Notes: generated by a model not told the origin, from the letters alone. A stretch of DNA of 64,000 nt from Chloracidobacterium sp. (GCA_016712045.1 JADJRV010000001.1:265641-329640); one strand, 5' to 3'; counted from the first letter of the stretch, positions 8,707 through 17,784 are shown. Translations and numbers: made by a program.

Positions 8707-9596
8707 ATGAACTTTGAATTGAGCGAAGAGCAGCAACAGATAAAATACAGCATCCGCGAATTTGCCGAGAGCGAGATCAAGCCGCACGTGATGGAGTGGG
8801 ACGAGTCGCAGCATTTCCCTGAAGAACTGCGGCCAAAGCTCGCCGAGCTGGGGCTAATGGGCGTTTTGTTTCCTGAGGAGTATGGCGGAGCCGGGATGGT
8901 CAACGGCTCTAAAAATTTCATCACCCACGCCATAGTTTGCAACACGCTCGTTGCCGTAGCCGTGACTGACAAATCGCAGGGCAATCGCGGCATCTCGGCG
9001 TTTATCTTTGACAAATCGATGGACGGATTTCGTTCTGATAAAAAAGAAAATAAGCTCGGGATGCGAGCGTCCGAGACGGCATCCGTAGTTTTCGAAGACT
9101 GTATAGTCCCCGACGAAAACCGGCTCGGCAACGAGGGCGAGGGCTTTTGCAGTGTATGCAGGTTTTGGACGGCGGCCGCATCTCGATCGCGGCCCTGTCG
9201 GTCGGCATCGCTCAGGGAGCTTATGAGGCGGCGGTAAAATACGCCAAGGAACGCCATCAATTCGGCAAGGCAATTGCCGAATTTCAGGCGATCCAGTTCA
9301 AACTTGCCGACATGGCGACGCAGATCGAATGTGCCCGCTTGCTGACGCAGCAAGCGGCAGCGACAAAAGACGCCGGAAAGCCCGTTACGCAAAAGTCTGC
9401 GATGGCAAAGCTTTACGCGTCGGAAACGGCCGTTCGCGTTGCCGAAGAATCGATCCAGATCCACGGCGGTTACGGCTACACAAAAGATTACCCTGCCGAA
9501 AAATACTGGCGCGACTCAAAGCTCTGCACCATCGGCGAAGGCACGAGCGAGATACAACGGATCGTTATCGCAAAGAATCTGTTGAAATCACTGTAA
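8707..9596 (+). pseudogene. Acyl-CoA dehydrogenase with internal deletion and frameshift
   Basis: The N-terminal domain is intact (MNFELSEEQQQIKYSIREFA ... LFPEEYGGAG). The text then jumps, near base 8898, straight to VNGSKNFITHA. From memory of the family, about 85-90 residues containing the FAD/substrate-contacting part of the middle domain are missing. A second defect is a T run at 9145-9148 one base short: frame one ends while frame two resumes MQVLDGGRISIAALSVGIAQ and runs to the normal end IHGGYGYTKDYPAEKYWRD and EIQRIVIAKNLL. The catalytic Glu/Arg region is present but the enzyme as read cannot be complete. Total reconstructed length is about 296 against a usual 380. Confidence 0.85.
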
Positions 9597-9603
9597 GCGA
9601 GTG

Positions 9604-9634
9604 CGGAAGCCTGCGCGTAAGCAAGGGCGTAACA
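9604..9634. repeat. Palindromic repeat, half copy
   Basis: GCGGAAGCCTGCGCGTAAGC followed by AAGGGCGTAAC matches one arm of the elements at 5476 and 37670. No matching right arm is seen within the next 100 bases. It lies just after the acyl-CoA dehydrogenase stop. Confidence 0.7.
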
Positions 9635-9727
9635 CTCAAGTTGTGCAATTTTGATGTTTCATGTTGCATTTATGAAACAAGTCGATTATTATATTGCTCT
9701 AATTCAAAACCAAGGAGAATAAAGTTA

Positions 9728-10255
9728 ATGAGTACAAGCACCGCAGCAAGTCCTGGCCGTCTGGCCACCGCATTTTTAGCAGAGCTCGATAACGAGGCAA
9801 AGGTCACACGTAATTGTCTCGAACGCGTTCCGCCGGAGAAATTTGACTGGAAACCGCACGAAAAATCGATGACGATGGGCCGTCTGGCTGTCCATTGTGC
9901 CGAGATGTTTGGCTGGACAAAAGAGACGCTCAAACAGGACGTGCTGGATTTTGCGACCGCAGACTTCAAGCCCTTTGAGCCGACCTCGACCGAGGAATTG
10001 CTCGCATTTTTTGACGATCACATCGCCAAAGCAAAGATCATCCTGGGCGAAACGCCTGACGAGACATTCTTCACCGACTGGACGATGCGAAACGGCGAAC
10101 AAGTCTATATGACTATGCCAAAGGTCGCCGTGATGCGTTCGTTTGTGATGAATCACATCATCCATCACCGCGGGCAGCTTTCGGTATATCTTCGTCTCAA
10201 CGACATCCCGGTGCCGTCGATCTATGGCCCGTCGGCCGACGAAGGGCAGATGTAA
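9728..10255 (+). CDS. DinB-family four-helix metal-binding protein
   Basis: From ATG 9728, preceded by AAGGAG at good spacing, the product is 175 residues. The DinB/YfiT pattern is visible: FLAELDNEAKVTRNCLERVP, FDWKPHEKSMTMGRLAVHCAEM (first His) and SFVMNHIIHHRGQLSVYLRL (paired His), giving the three-His metal site. Members bind divalent metal and often act as thiol-dependent S-transferases. An ideal terminator follows at 10298. Confidence 0.88.
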   Translation: MSTSTAASPGRLATAFLAELDNEAKVTRNCLERVPPEKFDWKPHEKSMTMGRLAVHCAEMFGWTKETLKQDVLDFATADFKPFEPTSTEELLAFFDDHIAKAKIILGETPDETFFTDWTMRNGEQVYMTMPKVAVMRSFVMNHIIHHRGQLSVYLRLNDIPVPSIYGPSADEGQM

Positions 10256-10297
10256 GTCACAGCCGCACGTAATAGGGCATTTCAAAATATCAAAAAT

Positions 10298-10323
10298 GGC
10301 GAGTCGCGAGGCTCGCCTTTTTT
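10298..10323 (+). terminator. Rho-independent terminator after dinB-like gene
   Basis: GGCGAG pairs with CTCGCC across an 8-base loop (TCGCGAGG), followed directly by six T. It separates the DinB-like gene from the meaB hybrid gene. Confidence 0.85.
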
Positions 10324-10356
10324 GTTTTTGCATTAAAGAATGAGAAAATAAAGTCA

Positions 10357-11469
10357 ATGTCAGATCCTGATCTGTTAGCAAAACTTTTTCAAGGTGACCC
10401 CCGCTCAATAGCCCGCTCCATAACAAAGGTCGAGAGCGGCAGCGAAGGTGCGGCCGAGCTGATGAAAGCCGTCTTTCCGCGAACCGGAAATGCGATCGTT
10501 ATCGGTATAACGGGTGCTCCGGGGGCGGGAAAATCTTCGCTGGTTGATAAACTCGCGCTCTATTACAAAGATCAGGGCGAAAAGGTCGGCATCGTATGCA
10601 TTGACCCGTCGAGCCCTTTTTCCGGCGGTGCGATACTTGGCGACCGAATCCGAATGGCAACGCTTGGGATGGATAAGAACGTATTTATCCGCTCGATGGC
10701 GACACGTGGAAATCTTGGCGGACTGTCGCGTGCGACTGTAGATGCGGTGTCGATACTTGATGCCGCCGGTTTTGATAAGGTCATCGTCGAAACCGTCGGC
10801 GTCGGCCAGGACGAGGTCGAGATCGTTAAAACCGCAGATGTCTCGGTCGTAGTGCTGGTGCCCGGAATGGGTGACGACATCCAGGCGATCAAGGCCGGAA
10901 TAATGGAGATCGGCGACGTTTTTGTCATCAACAAAGCCGACCGCGAAGGCGTCATACGCACCCAAAAAGAACTCGAAGCCCTGCTCGGACTTGCCCATCG
11001 ACCCGACATGTGGATGCCGCCGATCGTCAGGACAGTCGCGACTGAAAGCAAAGGTATCGAAGACCTGTCGGCGGCGATAACCAGCTACTTTGACTTTCAA
11101 AAAGCCGAGACCGGTGCCCTCAAATTCTGGTCCGACGCGTTGGGGCTGGAGAATGTTCACACCGAGATCGTTGAGGATCAAAAGGTCCGCGTCGCGATGT
11201 TGCCTATCGGCGAGAGCCGCATTGAGCTGCTCGAACCAACTAGTGAAGATTCGCCGATCAGCAAGTTTCTGGAGAAACGCGGCGGCGGCATTCACCATAT
11301 CGCTGTTGAGGTCGATGACATTACCGCATCGCTTGCGAAACTAAAATCACAGGGCATGCGTTTAATTGACGAAGAGCCTCGCATCGGTGCCGAGGGTTGT
11401 CTCGTTGCGTTTGTCCATCCTGCCGCGACCAATGGCGTTTTGCTCGAACTCGTGCAAACCAACGATTAA
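10357..11469 (+). CDS. meaB: MeaB GTPase joined in frame to methylmalonyl-CoA epimerase
   Basis: Residues 1 to about 245 are MeaB/ArgK, the G3E GTPase that loads and protects B12-dependent methylmalonyl-CoA mutase: P-loop GITGAPGAGKSSL at 50-62, VETVGVGQDE, and NKAD. Residues from about 252 are methylmalonyl-CoA epimerase: ALKFWSDALGLENVHTE, KVRVAMLPIGESRIELLEP, GGGIHHIAVEVDD and VLLELVQ. At the join (about 11095-11115) the MeaB C-terminal dimerisation arm and the epimerase start, including the metal-ligand His of the usual DHIGIAV, are missing. So this is either a deletion-generated hybrid or an assembly collapse. The mutase subunit is at 22965. Confidence 0.85.
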   Translation: MSDPDLLAKLFQGDPRSIARSITKVESGSEGAAELMKAVFPRTGNAIVIGITGAPGAGKSSLVDKLALYYKDQGEKVGIVCIDPSSPFSGGAILGDRIRMATLGMDKNVFIRSMATRGNLGGLSRATVDAVSILDAAGFDKVIVETVGVGQDEVEIVKTADVSVVVLVPGMGDDIQAIKAGIMEIGDVFVINKADREGVIRTQKELEALLGLAHRPDMWMPPIVRTVATESKGIEDLSAAITSYFDFQKAETGALKFWSDALGLENVHTEIVEDQKVRVAMLPIGESRIELLEPTSEDSPISKFLEKRGGGIHHIAVEVDDITASLAKLKSQGMRLIDEEPRIGAEGCLVAFVHPAATNGVLLELVQTND

Positions 11470-11540
11470 CGCTTTTCATTAGCTGATATTTACAGTTTTT
11501 GATACTATAACCGTTTGGCAAATATCTAGATTTTTTATTA

Positions 11541-13051
11541 GTGAGGACTCATAAATTGAGCAATTTAACAAAAGCATTGATCCTGATCGTCGCGATACTC
11601 GCGATAGGCGTTGGTTTGGTTGTTTGGAAGAAAAAGGTTGGTGGCCACAGCACGGCATCGTTTAACTCGATCAGCCGCGAAGAGATCGAGATGCTGCTGG
11701 CAGACGTCTCTAAGACCAATCCGATGATCCTGAAAAAGCTCGCCGAGGATCCCGAAATGAAAAAGCAGCAGATCGAGAATCTGAAACAGCTGCTTGCATT
11801 TGCCAGCCAGGCACAGCGTGACGGGCTCGCAAATACGCCGACGAATATTCAGGAGATGGACAACGTCCGCTCTGAGATCATCGCCGTCAACTATGACCGC
11901 GAGATCAACAAGGACAAGGGTCCGATGCCCGCATTTGGTTTTATTACCGAAGATCAGGTCAAAGCATATTGGGCAGAGGACGAACAGCCTAAGTCCGGCC
12001 CGAGCTTTATGGAGCGTATCGGACTTGGCGGAGAAAGAGAATCACGCACACATCAGGTAGAGTTTGACGATTTTCTCAACGCTAAGATCGAGATCCTGAA
12101 AGCGGGCAATCCCGAAATGAAGGATCGCGAGATCAGCGAAGAAGAGAAAACGCAGGCTCGCGATATCTTTGCAAAGATCCGCATCTACAAGGCTGAATAT
12201 AATACAAAGCTTGCGGCTGGTGAACTCGCAAAAGATTTTATCGCCCGTACCGACCTACAGGTAAAGCTGCAACAGGCACAGTTTCTCGCTCGTCTGTTCT
12301 CAGAGAAAGCCACCGAAAAGACCAAGGTGACCGATGAGGAGATCGATGCGTACATCAAATCGCATCCGGAGCTAGATCCGGCAGCGAAAAAGCGACCGCA
12401 CAGGGCATACTCGACCGGGCAAAAGCAGGTGAGGATTTTGCCAAGCTTGCCGACGAATTTTCACAGGATCCTGGCAACAAGGGGCCTGACGGCAAAGGCC
12501 AGGGCGGATTGTATAAAGACGTGCCAAAGGGCCGCATGGTCGCTCCTTTTGAAACGGCTGCACTCGCTTTAGAACCTGGACAGATCGCACCTGAGCTGGT
12601 CGAGACCGATTTTGGCTATCACATTATCAAGCTCGAGCGTAAACTCGGCCCGAGCACGGCCAAGCCTGCCCCGGCGGCTCCGGGACAGCCACCTGCACCG
12701 GCTGGCGACAGTTATGACGCCCGTCACATTTTGATCTCGACAGGCTTTAAGGACCCTGAAAATCCGACCGCCCGCGAGGCTCCGGTCAAGGATTATGTCC
12801 GCAACAAGCTGGAAACCGAAAAGGAGAAAAAGCTGATCGACGATATCGTAGCGGCTAATAATATTTCGGTTCCGACGGATTTCACCGTCCCCGAGGTTAC
12901 CGAAGAGCAGATGCAGCAGATGCGTCAAAAGCAGCAGTCGCAGGGAATGCCTCCGGGAGCCCAAATGCAGCCGGGAGCAAATCCGGAAGTAAAGCCGGGA
13001 AAACCGGAGCCCAAGAAACCGGAACCCAAAAAGCCGGAAGCTAAGAAATAG
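11541..13051 (+). CDS. SurA-like peptidyl-prolyl isomerase (frameshifted)
   Basis: One exported folding factor split in two frames. The first part (GTG 11541; TTG 11556 possible) has a membrane anchor (ALILIVAILAIGVGLVVW) and a helical SurA N-like chaperone domain. The second carries the parvulin domain: FAKLADEFSQDPGNK, GGLYKDVPKGRMVAPFETAA, and ELVETDFGYHIIKLE. A second rotamase-like start (DARHILISTGFKD) and a Pro/Lys-rich tail (PKKPEPKKPEAKK) follow. The frames join at the A5 run 12387-12391; a sixth A gives PAAKKATAQGILDRAKAGED. It would act in the periplasm on outer-membrane protein folding. Confidence 0.83.
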
Positions 13052-13074
13052 ACGGCACCAGTAATTACCCATGG

Positions 13075-13102
13075 AACAGGATAGACAGGATTAACAGGAT
13101 AG
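13075..13102. repeat. ACAGGATAG-type 9-bp period repeat
   Basis: AACAGGATAG, ACAGGATTA, ACAGGATAG in tandem between the isomerase and mtnP. It is the reverse-complement family of 7421-7447. Confidence 0.7.
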
Positions 13103-13159
13103 ATTTGATCTCTCATCAGGAACCTGTCGTCTACCGCTCCCGATTATGACCTCATTTTT

Positions 13160-14083
13160 ATGGAAAAAGTAAACATCGGAATTATCGGCGGCAGCGGTTT
13201 GTATCAGATGCCCGAATTGGAAAATGTGCGGGAAATTCCCGTTGAGACGCCGTTTGGCTCGCCGTCGGATGCGTTTATCGTTGGTGAACTCGACGGTGTG
13301 ACGGTCGCGTTTTTACCGCGTCATGCACGCGGGCATAAATTTACGCCGAGCGAGCTTCCCTTTCGGGCAAATATCTACGCGATGAAAATGCTCGGCGTCG
13401 AATATATCTTGTCGGTTTCGGCAGTCGGCAGTTTGCAGGAACAGTACGCTCCGACTGATTTCGTGATCCCTGATCAATTTTTCGACCGCACGCGTGCCCG
13501 TGCTCACGAATCGACGTTCTTTGGCAACGGTATCGTCGGCCACGTTACGTTTGCACATCCTGTTTGTAATGAGCTTGGTGATATTCTCGAAGCCTCGTGC
13601 AATACCGTCGGCGTCAAGACGCATCGCGGCGGTTCATACGTTTGCATGGAGGGACCCGCGTTCTCGACCAAGGCCGAGTCGAACGTCTATCGCCAGTGGG
13701 GGATGGACATCATCGGCATGACCAACCTGCAAGAGGCCAAGCTCGCTCGCGAAGCCGAGATCGCCTATGCCACGCTCGCCCTCGTCACCGATTACGATTG
13801 CTGGTACGAAGGCCACGACGACGTCACCGCCGAAATGGTCATCGAAACGCTCGGCAAAAACGTCCGAAACGCCCAGCTCGTCATGAAAGACGCCGTCCGC
13901 CGCGTCGCCCACAAACAAACGCCAAATCAGTTTGCCGATGCGATAAAAAACGCGATCTTCACCCCGCCCTCAAGCTGGCCTGCGGAAACTGCGAAAAAGC
14001 TCGATGCGATCATTGGGAAGGCCGTTAGTTGGGTCTGGGCGGGGCAGGATGAGCAGGATAAAACAACTTTTCGATCCTATTAA
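13160..14083 (+). CDS. mtnP: S-methyl-5'-thioadenosine phosphorylase
   Basis: This enzyme phosphorolyses methylthioadenosine to adenine and methylthioribose-1-phosphate in methionine salvage. The 307-residue protein has the phosphate loop GIIGGSGLYQMPELE, FLPRHARGHKFTPSELPFRA, SVSAVGSLQEQ, the substrate loop YVCMEGPAFSTKAES and VTDYDCWYEGHDDV with the purine-contacting Asp. The C-terminus is slightly longer than usual and Trp/Gln rich. A PfkB kinase lies 1 kb downstream on the same strand. Confidence 0.93.
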   Translation: MEKVNIGIIGGSGLYQMPELENVREIPVETPFGSPSDAFIVGELDGVTVAFLPRHARGHKFTPSELPFRANIYAMKMLGVEYILSVSAVGSLQEQYAPTDFVIPDQFFDRTRARAHESTFFGNGIVGHVTFAHPVCNELGDILEASCNTVGVKTHRGGSYVCMEGPAFSTKAESNVYRQWGMDIIGMTNLQEAKLAREAEIAYATLALVTDYDCWYEGHDDVTAEMVIETLGKNVRNAQLVMKDAVRRVAHKQTPNQFADAIKNAIFTPPSSWPAETAKKLDAIIGKAVSWVWAGQDEQDKTTFRSY

Positions 14084-14144
14084 ACATCTATAATAGTCTA
14101 GTTAAGGAAAACCTTTCTACCATTTCCATCATCTCTAGTTAGTT

Positions 14145-14588
14145 ATGAAAAAGATTTTCGCCTTAACTTTCCTCGTCCTTGCAGTTTCCGTCATCGGAAC
14201 GTTCGCCCAGCGCAATGTCACGCCGGCGATCGACCGTGATCCTATTATGGAAGCGGACGCAAAGCACAATCTCGATGTCGCGTGGAATTACTACTCGCTC
14301 AAAAAGGCCTACAAAGCGACCTTGATGCGGTTCGAAGAGACGTTTGCGGCGTATCCTGATTTCTCAAAGATCGACGAATTCTTGTTTATCGGCGGCATGA
14401 GCAGCTATTACCTGTCCGAGGGAAAGGGAAAACAGCCGGTTGATCTCAAGAACGAGAAAGATAAGGAAAAATACACCCCCGAAAAGCTGCGTGAAAGTGC
14501 CAAGATGTATCTCACAATGCTCGTCGATAAATATCCCGACAGCAAATACGTCGTGGATGCCAAGAAAACGCTCAATCTGATCAAATAG
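14145..14588 (+). CDS. Exported TPR/BamD-like protein
   Basis: The 147-residue product has a clear signal peptide (MKKIFALTFLVLAVSVIGTFAQ, cleavage near residue 21) without a lipobox Cys. The mature part is helical with TPR-like features: VAWNYYSLKKAYKATLMRFEE, then a sentence-like repeat ending ESAKMYLTMLVDKYPDSKYVVDAKKTL, which resembles the DKYPxSxY repeat of BamD/YbgF. It is probably periplasmic. Precise function is unknown. Confidence 0.7.
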   Translation: MKKIFALTFLVLAVSVIGTFAQRNVTPAIDRDPIMEADAKHNLDVAWNYYSLKKAYKATLMRFEETFAAYPDFSKIDEFLFIGGMSSYYLSEGKGKQPVDLKNEKDKEKYTPEKLRESAKMYLTMLVDKYPDSKYVVDAKKTLNLIK

Positions 14589-14677
14589 TAGTTAGTAGTC
14601 GGTAGCCAGTAGCTAGTAGCCAGATCGGAATTCTCTTCTTAAGCTACTGACTACCGGCTACTGACTACCAACTACCG
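14589..14677. repeat. 7-bp period repeat pair (GTAGCCA family), inverted arms
   Basis: Heptamers GTAGTTA, GTAGTCG, GTAGCCA, GTAGCTA, GTAGCCA are followed after about 20 bases by the inverted set GCTACTG, ACTACCG, GCTACTG, ACTACCA, ACTACCG. It fills the whole gap between the TPR-like gene and the VOC gene and ends 3 bases before its ATG. Confidence 0.8.
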
Positions 14678-14680
14678 CCC

Positions 14681-15067
14681 ATGAACCTCAACCAAGTAAC
14701 CATCTACAGCGAACTCACAATAGAGACGGTCGAGTTTTTTGAAAAGCTCGGGCTCAAACGGATCGTCGATTCCCTCCCGCGATACGCTCGGCTGTTGTGT
14801 CCGGATGGTGAAGCGACGTTGTCGGTTTGCGAATTCGGGGAGCTGCCGCCGGTCGCGGCTAATAACAATGTCGTGCTGTATTTCGAATGTGCCGATGTCG
14901 ATGCGGAGTACAAACGCCTGTCCTCTCTCGGCCTTGAGTTCACCGAACCGCCAACCGACCGCCCATGGCTCTGGCGTCAATGCTACCTCGACGACCCCAA
15001 CGGCAATAAAATTTGTCTCTTTCGTGCCGGTGAAAATCGCAAAAACCCGCCCTGGCGTGTAAAATAA
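14681..15067 (+). CDS. VOC/glyoxalase-fold protein
   Basis: The 128-residue protein has the paired beta-alpha-beta-beta-beta modules of the vicinal-oxygen-chelate superfamily: VTIYSELTIETVEFFEKLGLKRI with RLLCPDGEATLSVCEF, then VVLYFECADVDAEYKRLSSLGLEF and RQCYLDDPNGNKICLF. The DPNGN...L strand end is typical. Substrate (glyoxalase, dioxygenase or resistance type) cannot be assigned. Confidence 0.8.
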   Translation: MNLNQVTIYSELTIETVEFFEKLGLKRIVDSLPRYARLLCPDGEATLSVCEFGELPPVAANNNVVLYFECADVDAEYKRLSSLGLEFTEPPTDRPWLWRQCYLDDPNGNKICLFRAGENRKNPPWRVK

Positions 15068-15106
15068 GAGTTTTCGTAATTCTATTTTCGGAGATCCTTT
15101 TAATAC

Positions 15107-16078
15107 ATGTCATTAACAGTTGTTGGTTCGGTGGCGTTTGATGCGCTGGAGACGCCTTTTGGGAAACGGGACAAGATATTGGGCGGGGCGGCGACGCATT
15201 TTGGGTTGTCGGCTTCGTTTTTTACGCAGGTGAACGCGGTCGGCGTGGTCGGCGGTGATTTTGGCGACGAAGAGTGGGCCGTTTTTAAACGTCACAATAT
15301 CAACACAGACGATATCGAGATCGTGCCCGACGGCAAGACGTTCTTTTGGCAGGGCCGTTACGATTACGATATGAACACGGCTCACACGCTGGACACGCAG
15401 CTAAATGTGTTCGAGACATTTGACCCGAAACTGAGCGAGAATTCGCAATCTGCTGAGTTTCTGTTCCTCGCAAACATCCTGCCGATGCTGCAAAAACAGG
15501 TCCGCGAGCAGATGCCGAACGCCAAATTTGTCGCGATGGACACGATGAACTTTTGGATCACGTCGATGAAAGACGCCCTCATCGAGACCATCAAGGTCGT
15601 CGATTGCATCATCATCAACGACGCCGAGGCGAGGCAACTCACCGACGAGACGAGCATCCACGTTGCCGCCCGCAAGATCATGGAGATCGGCCCCAAGGCC
15701 GTCGTCATCAAACGCGGCGAATACGGCGCGACTCTGTTTACCAAGGACGGTTACTTTGCCGTGCCCGCGTACCCGCTCGAGAGCGTTTTTGACCCGACCG
15801 GTGCGGGCGATACATTCGCCGGCGGATTTATGGGCTATCTCGCCGCTCACAAAGAGGTGACCGACGCGACGCTTCGGCGTGCGATGGTCTATGGCTCGGT
15901 GATGGCGTCGTTTAACGTCGAAAAATTTGGCACTGAACGCGTCGATGCTCTGGATTATCCTGAGATCAACGAGCGGTTTAAGGCGTTCAAGACGATGACG
16001 CATTTTGACGATATTCCGTTTGAAAGGGGCACGCGTACGCACGCGCCTAGACTGCTAACGCGGCCTCCAACGAGATGA
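15107..16078 (+). CDS. PfkB-family sugar/nucleoside kinase
   Basis: A 323-residue ribokinase-fold kinase. It begins VVGSVAFDALETPFG with GGAATHFGLSAS (substrate Gly-Gly) and ends with the anion-hole/catalytic-base motif DPTGAGDTFAGGFMGYL near residue 230. The group resembles adenosine or other nucleoside kinases, which fits proximity to mtnP, but the substrate is unproven. The last residues (RGTRTHAPRLLTRPPTR) look repeat-derived. The stop overlaps the next ATG (ATGA). Confidence 0.85.
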   Translation: MSLTVVGSVAFDALETPFGKRDKILGGAATHFGLSASFFTQVNAVGVVGGDFGDEEWAVFKRHNINTDDIEIVPDGKTFFWQGRYDYDMNTAHTLDTQLNVFETFDPKLSENSQSAEFLFLANILPMLQKQVREQMPNAKFVAMDTMNFWITSMKDALIETIKVVDCIIINDAEARQLTDETSIHVAARKIMEIGPKAVVIKRGEYGATLFTKDGYFAVPAYPLESVFDPTGAGDTFAGGFMGYLAAHKEVTDATLRRAMVYGSVMASFNVEKFGTERVDALDYPEINERFKAFKTMTHFDDIPFERGTRTHAPRLLTRPPTR

Positions 16079-16830
16079 ATGTAAAACCGGCAAATCCGCT
16101 CGCCCGTTTTGATAGGCGAAAGACAAACTATCCGCTGCTGATCGCGGCGATAGTTCTTATTGCCATATTGATCGGCGGGGCGGTGATGTCAGTGCGGGCC
16201 GACGCGATGATCATCGCGGGGCTGTTTGTTGCGGCGGCGGCGATGTTTTTGATCGTCGCGTTGCTCGATATCGCAAACACGCGGCGGCTGGCAGCTACCG
16301 ACGACCGGCGGTTTATCCGCTGGGACGCTGCGATGCCGGACATCCAGCGGCAAAATGTAAATGTCGAGGTTCGCGAACTCGCACGTGTCCTAGGCGTAGG
16401 CAACGACCAGCTCGCCGATCTGCTCTCGGCATACATCGTTGCCGAGGATCTCGCTTTGCGGCAGATACAGCAAGAAGAAAATCTGCCGCTGATGCGGCAC
16501 GTCCAGATCGGCGGGACGCCGTTTGACGGTATTTTGGTCGACCAGGACCTGATTACGTGTATAGAGGTTTCATTTCTCGTCGTGCCGGACGTGCGTCAGG
16601 ACCGGATCGAATCTATATTAAAGAAGATACAGCTCGCGAAAAAGAACCTCGCCGAGATGAAAAGCCGCCTGCGGTTGCGGCTGATGCTGGTTCTCGTCAC
16701 GCAGCTCTCGCCCGCCGAAGAAGAGCAGCTCCGCGGGGTATTGATCACCCGGCGTTTCACTGACACCCCGGTCGATATCGACATCAGGCTGCTCGATTTT
16801 GAGATGCTGCAGAAAGTTTATGTGCAGTAG
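16075..16830 (+). CDS. Two-TM protein with possible PD-(D/E)XK-like domain
   Basis: The start overlaps the kinase stop (ATGA). The 251-residue protein has two N-terminal membrane helices (about 20-40 and 43-66). The soluble C-terminal part (about 80-250) contains RHVQIGGTPFDGILVDQD then LITCIEVSF, a spacing reminiscent of the D...(D/E)xK nuclease core, with Ser where Lys is expected. A long helix LKKIQLAKKNLAEMKSRLRL follows. I do not recognise a named family; the nuclease-fold idea is only a suggestion. Inner membrane, C-domain probably cytoplasmic. Confidence 0.6.
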   Translation: MNVKPANPLARFDRRKTNYPLLIAAIVLIAILIGGAVMSVRADAMIIAGLFVAAAAMFLIVALLDIANTRRLAATDDRRFIRWDAAMPDIQRQNVNVEVRELARVLGVGNDQLADLLSAYIVAEDLALRQIQQEENLPLMRHVQIGGTPFDGILVDQDLITCIEVSFLVVPDVRQDRIESILKKIQLAKKNLAEMKSRLRLRLMLVLVTQLSPAEEEQLRGVLITRRFTDTPVDIDIRLLDFEMLQKVYVQ

Positions 16831-16923
16831 TCAGTGTAGGTGTACCCAGGTGGCGGGGGGGGGTATGCTGAAGCACGGTGTTGGATTATCTCTCAGGTAG
16901 CCCTACCGGCACTAACTACTTTT

Positions 16924-17688
16924 ATGCTACTTAAAGACAAAATAGGAATTATTTTCGGGGTCGCGAATAAGCGTTCGATCGCTTGGGCTTGTGCCCGTGC
17001 TTGTGGGGCTCAGGGGGCCAAGATGGCGTTTACTTATCAGGCTGAGCGGCTAAAGGAAAACGTTGAGGAACTGGCGGGGACGATCCACGATTCGATCGTT
17101 GTGCCGTGCGACGTTACCGATCAGGCGACGGTCGATGCGGCGTTTGAGGCGGTCAGGGAGAAATATGGGCGGCTGGATTTTATCGTGCATTCGATCGCGT
17201 ACGCTCCAAAAGAAGCACTCGAAGGTGATTTTGTCGAGACCACCCGCGAAGCCTTTCGCACGGCGCTTGAGATCAGTGCATTTTCGCTGACGCAGGTCGC
17301 TCTCGCGGCCGCACCGCTAATGTCCGAGGGCGGGAGCATTGTGGCGATGAGCTATTACGGCGCCGAAAAGGTCGTGCCCCACTACAACGTCATGGGCGTC
17401 GCCAAGGCCGCTCTCGAAGCCTCGACCCGATATCTCGCCGCCGATCTCGGCAAACACAACATCCGCGTCAACGCCATCTCGGCCGGCCCGATCAAGACGC
17501 TCTCGGCCCGCGGCGTTAAAAATATGGGCTCGCTGTTAAATTACGTCGGCGAACGCTCGCCGCTCAAACGCAACGTCACCGTCGATGAGGTTGGCAACAC
17601 CGCCCTGTTCCTCGTCAGCGAAATGTCCAGCGGCATCACCGGCGAGACGATCTACGTCGATTGCGGTTACAACATCATGGGAATCTAG
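16924..17688 (+). CDS. fabI: Enoyl-ACP reductase (NADH)
   Basis: FabI reduces the trans-2-enoyl-ACP intermediate in fatty-acid elongation. From ATG 16924 (MLLKDKIGIIFGVANKRSIA) the product is 254 residues. Seen are the FabI nucleotide motif GVANKRSIAW, VPCDVTDQATVDAAF, the HSIAYAP loop, the active site MSYYGAEKVVPHYNVMGVAK (Tyr with Lys six on) and SAGPIKTLSARG. An in-frame extension to 16840 would cover a G-rich stretch and is not likely. It is preceded by about 90 bases of non-coding DNA with a G9 run. Confidence 0.95.
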   Translation: MLLKDKIGIIFGVANKRSIAWACARACGAQGAKMAFTYQAERLKENVEELAGTIHDSIVVPCDVTDQATVDAAFEAVREKYGRLDFIVHSIAYAPKEALEGDFVETTREAFRTALEISAFSLTQVALAAAPLMSEGGSIVAMSYYGAEKVVPHYNVMGVAKAALEASTRYLAADLGKHNIRVNAISAGPIKTLSARGVKNMGSLLNYVGERSPLKRNVTVDEVGNTALFLVSEMSSGITGETIYVDCGYNIMGI

Positions 17689-17698
17689 CGAATGTAGA

Positions 17699-17784
17699 GT
17701 GCACAATGCAAAATGCACAATGAGGAAAGGAAGATTCGCGATTCAAGTTACACATTGTGCATTATGCATTTTTCACTGTGCACT
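17699..17784. repeat. 7-bp period repeat pair (ATGCACA family), inverted arms
   Basis: GTGCACA, ATGCAAA, ATGCACA, ATGAGGA then, after about 25 bases, ACATTGT, GCATTAT, GCATTTT, TCACTGT, GCACTGA. It occupies the fabI-LOG gap. Confidence 0.8.

Noticed and set aside
15401..16042. Long antisense frame opposite the PfkB gene
   Set aside because: Shadow of the coding strand; no ribosome site and no recognisable motif, while the PfkB frame has strong signatures.
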